Assembly (NCBI GenBank): GCA_023150195.1
Contig: JAKLLI010000035.1
Span: 1 to 11,287 of the forward strand
DNA length: 11,287 nt
From: Azonexus sp.
GTDB taxonomy: Bacteria; Pseudomonadota; Gammaproteobacteria; Burkholderiales; Rhodocyclaceae
Direction of reading: 5' to 3'
Shown here: piece by piece, positions 6,007-11,287 of the stretch
Numbering within the stretch: position 1 is the first letter of the stretch
How the letters are laid out: each line of letters begins with the position of its first letter
The notes under the pieces: generated by a model
Databases searched by the model: none
What the model was told of the DNA's origin: nothing
The model's input: only the letters and a program-made list of their open reading frames with translations
Translations under genes and position numbers: made by a program

Positions 6007-6891
6007 TCAGCGTTTGCGGCTGACGATCAAAATGCCCGTAACGACCAGTGCCGCACCTACCATCTGCGCCAGCGAAATGCCTTCGTTGAGCAGCCACCAG
6101 CCAAAGCCGATGGTCAGCAGCGGGCCGACCATGCCAAACAACGAGGCCTGCCCGGCGCCGAGGTGGCGAATCGCCGCCGATTGGGCAAACACCGGAATTA
6201 CCGTGGCGAATATCGCCATCGCCGCGCCCCAGCCATACACCGGCAGTGGCTGAATGAAGGCGGTCAACGGCTGTGCGGCAAGAAAATGCACGAGTGTGAC
6301 CGCCGACGAAAAAAGCATGGCCAGTGCGGAGAAGCGCATCGCGCCCAGGCGCTGGATCATGGGCGCGCTGCCGGACAAATACAGGGCATAGGACACACTG
6401 GAGGCGAACACCAGCGCCCCGCCGATGAGCACGCTGCGCGCATCGCCCAGGCCGATATCGTGCATGAAGGCCAGGCCGATCCCGGTGTAGCACAGCACGA
6501 TGGCGGCCAGTTCGCGGCGGCTGAAGGTTTTTTCCTGAAAGATCACGCCAATCAGGATGGTGAGGGTCGGGTAGGTAAACAGGATCAGGCGTTCGAGACC
6601 GGCCGAGATGTATTCCAAGCCCCAGAAGTCGAGAATGCTGGCACCGTAATAGCCGAGGCAGCCCAACAGGGCCAGCCGGCCCCAATCGCCGATGGTCAGG
6701 CGGTGCCCCGCGTGCTGGCGGATCAGGCCGACCCACAGGAACACCGGCAACGCGAAGCCCATGCGCAAGGCGAGCAAGGTGATGGCGTCCACGCCATAGG
6801 GGTAGGCCAGTTTGACAAAGATGGCCTTCATCGAAAAACCAAGGGCGGCAATCAAGGCCAGCACGGCGCCGCGAGTGTTCGAAATTTCCAA
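6007..6891 (-). CDS. EamA/DMT-family permease
   Basis: The protein has 294 residues, the usual length for a ten-helix drug/metabolite transporter. It has two homologous five-helix halves. The first begins GAVLALIAALGFSMKAIFVKLA and contains the typical ERLILFTYPTLTILIGVI segment. The second begins near ARSVLIGGALVFASSVSYALYL and ends with GQASLFGMVGPLLTIGFGWWLLNEG. The C-terminus ILIVSRKR is a cytoplasmic basic tail. The substrate cannot be told from sequence; amino acid or metabolite export is common in the family. The start is taken as TTG at 6891, since the hydrophobic core begins right after it and GGGA lies 6 bases upstream. An in-frame extension to 7170 would cross the divergent LysR gene and is non-homologous. 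It is probably controlled by the divergent regulator. Confidence 0.87.
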   Translation of the reverse strand: MEISNTRGAVLALIAALGFSMKAIFVKLAYPYGVDAITLLALRMGFALPVFLWVGLIRQHAGHRLTIGDWGRLALLGCLGYYGASILDFWGLEYISAGLERLILFTYPTLTILIGVIFQEKTFSRRELAAIVLCYTGIGLAFMHDIGLGDARSVLIGGALVFASSVSYALYLSGSAPMIQRLGAMRFSALAMLFSSAVTLVHFLAAQPLTAFIQPLPVYGWGAAMAIFATVIPVFAQSAAIRHLGAGQASLFGMVGPLLTIGFGWWLLNEGISLAQMVGAALVVTGILIVSRKR

Positions 6892-6992
6892 AGGGTATCC
6901 CGTGAAATGTGTGCGTGAACGCCATTGAAACCGGCTGTTGTGATCCGGGCAATTGGTATTATCGGAACTCAGGTTTCGATGGGGACGAAAGC
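6892..6992. promoter_or_regulatory. Divergent promoter region, permease/LysR
   Basis: These 101 bases separate two genes reading away from each other, where a LysR-type protein normally binds. For the LysR gene, TATTAT (6957-6962) is a possible -10 box without a good -35. For the permease, TTGCCC-17-TTCAAT on the minus strand is a weak match. No convincing T-N11-A dyad could be fixed by eye. Confidence 0.4.
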
Positions 6993-7895
6993 ATGCGTTA
7001 CGACTTGCCCGATTTGCGGTTGGTAGCGGCGATTGCCGACAGCGGCAGTCTGAGTCGCGCCGCCGAGCGCGTGCATCTGGCGGTGTCGTCGGCCAGTCAT
7101 CGGCTGGCGCAACTGGAAGCGGCGCTGGGGATTGCCCTGTTTGAACGCCATGCCCGCGGGCTGACGCCAACGCCGGCCGGCGAGTCCCTGCTGCGCCATG
7201 CCCGCCAGGTCTTCGCCCAGCTCGAACAGATGCATGCCGATCTGGCGCCGTATACGCAGGGCTTGAACGCGCAGGTGACCTTGTTCGCCAATACCAATGC
7301 CATCAATTGTTTTTTGCCCGAGGATCTGGGTGACTTTTTGCGCGAACACCCTCAGGTCCGCATCAGTCTGGAAGAGCAGCCCAGTCCGGCGATTATTCGG
7401 GCAGTGGCCGCCGGGCAGGTGGATCTGGGCGTGGTGGCGGCCGAGGGCGATTGCGGGGGGCTGAGTACGGCACCCTATCGCCAGGATCGGCTGGTGTTGA
7501 TTGTGCCGGTCGACCATGCGCTGGCCGGAAAAACCGAAATCGCCTTTGCCGAGGTGTTGACCGAAGCCTTTGTCTGCCTGCATGCCGGCAGTGCCATTCA
7601 CACCTTTATGATGAATCATGCCGCCCTGCTGGGGGGGCGACTGGATGTGCGGATCCAGGTGCGCAGTTTTGCCGCCGTCTGTCGCATGGTGGCAGCCGGT
7701 GTTGGCATCGGGATGGTGCCGCGGTCCTCGGTCTCTACGGTCGACCGGCTCAAAACCGTGGAAATCAGCGACGCCTGGGCGCCACGAAATCTGCAGTTGT
7801 GTGTGCGTGATGGTCATCCCTTATCGCCGGCAGCGCAGGCCTTGCTGCGCTATTTGCAGGAAAAGGGCGAGCCACATCCCGACTTCGCGGCTTAA
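6993..7895 (+). CDS. LysR-type transcriptional regulator
   Basis: The 300-residue protein is of standard LysR length. The N-terminal winged HTH (about 1-60) shows DLRLVAAIADSGSLSRAAER, then SASHRLAQLEAALGIALFERHARGLTPTPAG, the family signature. The substrate-binding domain (about 88-295) has the periplasmic-binding-protein fold pattern, with AVAAGQVDLGVVA and RMVAAGVGIGMVP. The ATG at 6993 is chosen because GGGGA (6981-6985) lies 7 bases upstream and the HTH begins at once. An upstream in-frame ATG at 6909 would add 28 unrelated residues. It is divergent from the EamA permease at 6891, a pairing in which the regulator usually controls the transporter and itself. Its inducer is unknown. Runs of six and seven G occur at 7455-7460 and 7631-7637. 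Confidence 0.93.
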   Translation: MRYDLPDLRLVAAIADSGSLSRAAERVHLAVSSASHRLAQLEAALGIALFERHARGLTPTPAGESLLRHARQVFAQLEQMHADLAPYTQGLNAQVTLFANTNAINCFLPEDLGDFLREHPQVRISLEEQPSPAIIRAVAAGQVDLGVVAAEGDCGGLSTAPYRQDRLVLIVPVDHALAGKTEIAFAEVLTEAFVCLHAGSAIHTFMMNHAALLGGRLDVRIQVRSFAAVCRMVAAGVGIGMVPRSSVSTVDRLKTVEISDAWAPRNLQLCVRDGHPLSPAAQALLRYLQEKGEPHPDFAA

Positions 7896-7912
7896 CGCGG
7901 TTTTACCCGGCT

Positions 7913-7934
7913 TGCATCAGTATTTTCTGATGCA
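7913..7934. repeat. Hairpin after the LysR gene
   Basis: TGCATCAG-TATTTT-CTGATGCA is a perfect 8-bp inverted repeat, 17 bases after the LysR stop codon. It may end the LysR transcript, but lacks a following T-run. It lies two bases before the Fur-like dyad, so it may instead be part of the chemoreceptor's control region. Confidence 0.6.
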
Positions 7935-7936
7935 GC

Positions 7937-7951
7937 TGGGAATTATTCTCA
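7937..7951. promoter_or_regulatory. Fur-box-like palindrome upstream of the chemoreceptor
   Basis: Read on the minus strand, TGAGAAT-A-ATTCCCA matches the 7-1-7 Fur consensus TGATAAT-N-ATTATCA at 11 of 14 arm positions by my alignment. It lies 95 bases before the chemoreceptor start and 20 bases upstream of a possible -10 box TAAAAT (7971-7976), where a repressor would block RNA polymerase. The consensus is from general knowledge; no score was computed. A coincidental AT-rich dyad is possible. Confidence 0.42.
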
Positions 7952-8045
7952 ACTGCATCGTGTCTTCCGCTAAAATCGCTCGACCCCAGTACAACAACGA
8001 TAGGGGCGTGGCCCGCAGCCGCTTCGTCATTTCAAGGAAAACCGC

Positions 8046-10094
8046 ATGACTGCTTCGACGCATGCCGCGCCGCGCCAACGCGTGGCCGCCCGGCTTAATC
8101 GCGTACTGATTGCCATTGCCACCCTGATTTTTCTGATCTCTGGTCTGGTGCTGGATCAATGGCTGGGGGAAAGGATGGAAGCGCGCGGTCTGGCTGAACT
8201 CAAGCACACCAACCAGCAGGTGGTGGACATGATGGAGGCCTACGCCGTGGCGCTGGAAAATGCGGCAAACCGGCTGGGTGGCGGCTTGAGTGCAAGCCTG
8301 CCGGCCAATATCAGCCGGGAGCCGCAAAATCTGGTGCTCACCGGGGCCATGGCGCTGCCCGTGCTGCGGCTGGGCGAAAGCGTTGTGAACAACCAGACAG
8401 CACTGGTCGATCGATTTGCCACGGCCACGGGCGGCATCGCCACGCTCTTTGTATTGCATGAGGGCGAGTTTTACCGGGTAGCGACCTCGCTGGTCGACGC
8501 CAGCGGCAATCGCCAGATCGGTACGCCGTTGGGGCAGACGCATCCGGCGCATGCCCTGGCGCTGGCTGGCAAATCGTATACCGGCCGGGCGGAAGTGTTG
8601 GGTCGGCAGTTGATGACGCGCTACACCCCTATCCTGAACGGTGCCGGCACGGTGATCGGGCTGTCGGTGGCCGCCTTCGATTTCACCGAGGAACTGGCTG
8701 CATTGAAGGCCAGAGTGGCGGCGCTAAAGGTTGGCGATACCGGCTATGTGTTTGCGATGGACGGCGAGCGCGAGCCGGGTCTGGCCGTGATGCACCCGGC
8801 CAAGGAAGGCAAGAATTTGATGGCCGACGCCGATGCGGCCGGCAAGGCGGCGATTCAGGGGCTGCTCGATTTGCGTGATGGGGTCAGCCGGTATACGTGG
8901 CTGAACAGCGAAATCGGGGAAACCCGGGCCCGCGAAAAAATCGCCGTGGTGCAGCCCTTTACCAAATGGGGCTGGCTGGTGGCGACCACGGCCTATGTGG
9001 ACGAGTTTCGCCGCGATCTGGTGGCGGTGCAGCAATTTCTGGCCGGCGTGGCGCTGCTGATTCTGGTGGTGCTGGCCGTCACCATTCTGCTGGCTACCCG
9101 GCGCTGGATCACGCAACCGCTGGCGGCGGCCCTGCAAGTGACGGAGCGGGTGGCTGCCGGCGATCTGACCCAGCACATCGAAGCCAAGTCCGGCGACGAA
9201 ATCGGTCAGTTGTTACGCGCCCTCGACACCATGAGCCGCGACCTTCGCCGCATGGTCAAGGAAGTGGAAGCCGGCATCGGCGGGCTGGCCAGCGATGCCC
9301 AGCGTCTATCCCGGGCCTCGGCCCGGGTGGCCGGGGCATCGGGCGAGCAAAGCAATGCGGCGACGGCGATGGCGGCCACTGTCGAGGAAATGACCGCCAG
9401 CATCCAGCAGGTGGCCCAGCATGCGGCGCATTGCCGCGCCTTGGCCGTTGGCTCGATTGAAGTCTCCGACAGCGGCATGGCGGTGATCAATGCCGCCATC
9501 GCCGGGATGGGACGTATTGCCGAAACCGTGGTGGCGTCGGCGCAATCCGTGGATTTGCTGGGTAGCCAGTCGCAGGAGATTTCCCATATTGTGAATGTGA
9601 TCCGGGAAATCGCCGAACAGACCAATCTGCTGGCCTTGAACGCGGCCATCGAGGCTGCACGCGCCGGTGAGGCAGGTCGTGGCTTCGCGGTGGTGGCCGA
9701 TGAAGTGCGCAAGTTGGCCGAGCGCACGACGCAGTCCACCGCCGAAATCACGCGCATGATCGATGGCATTCAAAATGGTGCCAATACCGCGGTCGACCGC
9801 ATGCGGACCGGCCAGTCGCAGGTGAACGACGGCGTCAAACTGGCCAGCGATGCCGGTGGCCGCATCGGGGCGATCAAGCAGGGGGCGGACGACGTCGGGC
9901 TGGCCGTGGCGGGCATTTCCGACGCGCTCAGCGAGCAGAATGTCGCCAATCAGGACATCGCCCGCAATGTGGAACAGATTGCCGAGCAGGCAGAGAGCAA
10001 TCACGCGCAGGCGATGGCGACGGCGGATACGGCGCGGGCCATGGAGGCGCTGGCCGAGCAGTTGCGCGCCAGCATTGCCCGTTTCCGCACCTGA
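8046..10094 (+). CDS. Methyl-accepting chemotaxis protein with large periplasmic sensor
   Basis: The 682-residue chemoreceptor is built as follows. TM1 lies at about 19-37. A periplasmic region of about 290 residues follows, compatible with two Cache-type modules; the membrane-proximal one shows [11 protein letters not shown] and the [21 protein letters not shown] end typical of single Cache domains. TM2 lies at about 330-350. A HAMP linker follows (about 351-405, with P358 and the [13 protein letters not shown] helix), then a long signalling coiled coil. Its hairpin tip, [21 protein letters not shown] (about 522-542), binds CheA and CheW. Likely methylation helices include [16 protein letters not shown] (434-449). 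The C-terminus ends ARFRT and has no NWETF-type tether for CheR or CheB. AGGA before ATG supports the start. The ligand is unknown; Cache sensors usually bind small organic acids or amino acids. It is a monocistronic unit. Confidence 0.95.
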   Translation: MTASTHAAPRQRVAARLNRVLIAIATLIFLISGLVLDQWLGERMEARGLAELKHTNQQVVDMMEAYAVALENAANRLGGGLSASLPANISREPQNLVLTGAMALPVLRLGESVVNNQTALVDRFATATGGIATLFVLHEGEFYRVATSLVDASGNRQIGTPLGQTHPAHALALAGKSYTGRAEVLGRQLMTRYTPILNGAGTVIGLSVAAFDFTEELAALKARVAALKVGDTGYVFAMDGEREPGLAVMHPAKEGKNLMADADAAGKAAIQGLLDLRDGVSRYTWLNSEIGETRAREKIAVVQPFTKWGWLVATTAYVDEFRRDLVAVQQFLAGVALLILVVLAVTILLATRRWITQPLAAALQVTERVAAGDLTQHIEAKSGDEIGQLLRALDTMSRDLRRMVKEVEAGIGGLASDAQRLSRASARVAGASGEQSNAATAMAATVEEMTASIQQVAQHAAHCRALAVGSIEVSDSGMAVINAAIAGMGRIAETVVASAQSVDLLGSQSQEISHIVNVIREIAEQTNLLALNAAIEAARAGEAGRGFAVVADEVRKLAERTTQSTAEITRMIDGIQNGANTAVDRMRTGQSQVNDGVKLASDAGGRIGAIKQGADDVGLAVAGISDALSEQNVANQDIARNVEQIAEQAESNHAQAMATADTARAMEALAEQLRASIARFRT

Positions 10095-10098
10095 GTTT

Positions 10099-10138
10099 GA
10101 CGCGCTGGCCGCGTATCTGCGGCCAGCCCCGGCGCGTC
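10099..10138. terminator. Nested inverted repeat between convergent genes
   Basis: The inner stem GCTGGCCGC-GTATCT-GCGGCCAGC (10104-10127) is a perfect 9-bp hairpin. The outer arms GACGCGC (10099-10105) and GCGCGTC (10132-10138) also pair, overlapping the inner stem by two bases. It fills the 45-base gap between the chemoreceptor stop and the ATPase stop, where a bidirectional terminator is expected. It lacks a T-run, so termination efficiency is uncertain. Confidence 0.6.
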
Positions 10139-10139
10139 C

Positions 10140-11287
10140 TTAGCGCCGTCCGCCGAGAATCGAGCCGAGCACGCCGCGCAAAATCTGTTTGCCGATTTCG
10201 CGGCCCACGGTGCCGGCCACGCTGCGCGCGGCGCTCTTGGCCGCCGCCTCCAGCACCCCTTCGCGGCGTCCGCCACGGGGGCCGGTGCTGCCGCCCAGCA
10301 ATTCGCCCAGGCCATCGAGCAAGCCGCCACCGCTACTCGCCTCGGGCGCCGGCTCGGGGGCAGCTTGCGCTGCTGGCCGTGCGGCGCCGCCGGGTCGGGC
10401 AGGGCCCGCCGGTGCGGGAATGGCGCCAGGGCCGGCCTTGGGGGCTGCCGCTGGCTTGCCGCGCAGGATTTCGTAGGCCGATTCGCGGTCGACCGCCGTA
10501 CCGTAAGTGGCCATCAGCGGATTGTCAGTCAGCGTGGCCTGACGCTCTTCCGGCGTCAGCGGGCCGAGGCGGGAAGCGGGTGGAAAGATGAAGGCACGGT
10601 CGACCACACTCGGGCGCCCTTTTTCATCGAGGAAGGACACCAGCGCTTCGCCAACGCCCAGTTCGGTGATCGCTTCGGCAGCATCGAAAGCCGGGTTGGC
10701 GCGCATGGTTTGCGCGGCGGCCTGCACCGCTTTCTGGTCGCGTGGCGAGAAGGCGCGCAAGGCGTGCTGCACGCGGTTGCCGAGCTGGCCGAGAATTTTT
10801 TCCGGCACATCCAGCGGGTTCTGCGTCACGAAGAACACACCCACGCCCTTGGAGCGGATCAGGCGCACCACCTGCTCCACCTTGTCGATCAGCGCTTGCG
10901 GCGCATCGGCAAAGAGCAGGTGGGCTTCGTCGAAGAAGAAGACCATTTTCGGTTTCTCCAGATCGCCGGCTTCCGGCAATTGCTCAAACAATTCCGCCAG
11001 CAGCCAGAGCAGGAAGGTGGAATACAGGGCAGGGGCATTGATCAGCTGGTCGGCGGCGAGCACATTGATCACGCCGCGACCGTTGCTGTCTACCTGCATC
11101 AGGTCCTGAATGTCGAGCATGGGCTCGCCGAAAAACACATCGCCGCCCTGGGCTTCCAGCGTCAGCAGGCCGCGCTGGATGGCGCCGATGGACGCGGTCG
11201 ACACGTTGCCGTACTCGGTTTTGAACTGGGCGGCGTTGTCGCCCACGTGCTGCACCATGGCGCGCAGGTCTTTCAGGTCGAGCAGCA
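10140..11287 (-). CDS. HerA-like ATPase, DUF853 (YjgR) family, C-terminal part
   Basis: The 5' end lies outside the window, and the frame is open to the edge (LLDLKDLRA before the first visible ATG at 11258). About 381 residues are present. The visible part matches the DUF853/YjgR group of P-loop NTPases related to HerA-FtsK helicases. It has [22 protein letters not shown] and a Walker B strand [11 protein letters not shown] (catalytic Asp-Glu at codons 10931-10926). The conserved [34 protein letters not shown] and [21 protein letters not shown] blocks follow. The Walker A motif must lie upstream, out of view. A low-complexity Ala/Pro/Gly linker (about 280-330 from the visible ATG) precedes a Gly/Arg-rich amphipathic tail ending LGSILGGRR. 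The cellular role of this family is not well defined. It is convergent with the chemoreceptor. Confidence 0.92.
   Translation of the reverse strand, partial: LLDLKDLRAMVQHVGDNAAQFKTEYGNVSTASIGAIQRGLLTLEAQGGDVFFGEPMLDIQDLMQVDSNGRGVINVLAADQLINAPALYSTFLLWLLAELFEQLPEAGDLEKPKMVFFFDEAHLLFADAPQALIDKVEQVVRLIRSKGVGVFFVTQNPLDVPEKILGQLGNRVQHALRAFSPRDQKAVQAAAQTMRANPAFDAAEAITELGVGEALVSFLDEKGRPSVVDRAFIFPPASRLGPLTPEERQATLTDNPLMATYGTAVDRESAYEILRGKPAAAPKAGPGAIPAPAGPARPGGAARPAAQAAPEPAPEASSGGGLLDGLGELLGGSTGPRGGRREGVLEAAAKSAARSVAGTVGREIGKQILRGVLGSILGGRR

Noticed and set aside
5957..6952. A 421-residue frame that ends as HPr
   Set aside because: Only the last 89 residues are HPr. The upstream part is a shifted reading of the EamA permease, so a fusion is not supported.
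6892..7170. Extension of the EamA permease to 7170
   Set aside because: The extra 93 residues overlap the divergent LysR gene, are basic and non-hydrophobic, and are not part of the transporter fold.
7971..8003. A sigma-28 (flagellar) promoter before the chemoreceptor
   Set aside because: TAAA at 7971 and CGATAG at 7998 resemble the two boxes, but about 21 bases separate TAAA from the second box instead of about 15, and the second box is incomplete.
1..11287. A CRISPR array, phage module or defence island
   Set aside because: No regularly spaced repeats were seen. No integrase, capsid, nuclease or toxin genes were seen. Apart from the left-edge insertion sequence the genes are housekeeping, transport or signalling types.

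Overview
The window reads as an ordinary chromosomal stretch of a GC-rich (about 60% by eye) Gram-negative bacterium. It is most likely a betaproteobacterium, and the style of the receptor, the HPr/enzyme I pair and the transposase start suggest the Rhodocyclales. That taxon is inferred from protein character, not from a search. Coding density is high and no stretch above 300 bases lacks a gene. No rRNA, tRNA or CRISPR array was seen.

Bases 1-3937 (minus strand) hold a compact metal-uptake cassette, read from right to left. First is an outer-membrane TonB-dependent receptor (3802-1526) carrying the CxxxM and HxM copper-ligand motifs of OprC/NosA. An intrinsic terminator follows (about 1477-1502), then a short Crp/Fnr-family regulator with an FNR-like recognition helix (1451-843), then a dedicated TonB (827-123). 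Just past tonB lies the start of what looks like an IS3-type insertion sequence (transposase start at 54, running off the left edge), with a strong inverted repeat at 67-104. No exbB or exbD is visible; if they belonged to this operon, the insertion lies where they would be expected.

Bases 3938-6891 (minus strand) hold an EamA/DMT-family permease (6891-6007), then ptsH (HPr, 5956-5687) and ptsI (enzyme I, 5680-3938). The ptsI frame is intact from start to end except for one in-frame TAG at codon 90, so the phosphotransfer chain is predicted to be broken at its first step unless the stop is suppressed, bypassed or a sequencing error.

Bases 6892-8045 hold a LysR-type regulator (6993-7895) divergent from the permease, a classic regulator/target arrangement. 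The 150-base gap after it has two adjacent dyads, an 8-bp hairpin (7913-7934) and a Fur-box-like 7-1-7 palindrome (7937-7951).

Bases 8046-11287 hold a two-TM methyl-accepting chemotaxis protein with a large periplasmic sensor (8046-10094). It is convergent with the C-terminal part of a HerA-like/DUF853 (YjgR-type) ATPase that enters from the right edge (11287-10140). A nested inverted repeat between them probably ends transcription from both sides.

The most notable points are the single amber codon in ptsI, the self-contained copper receptor-regulator-TonB cassette with an insertion sequence at its end, the Fur-like box in front of a chemoreceptor, and an over-represented palindrome GGTCGACC (8 exact copies).
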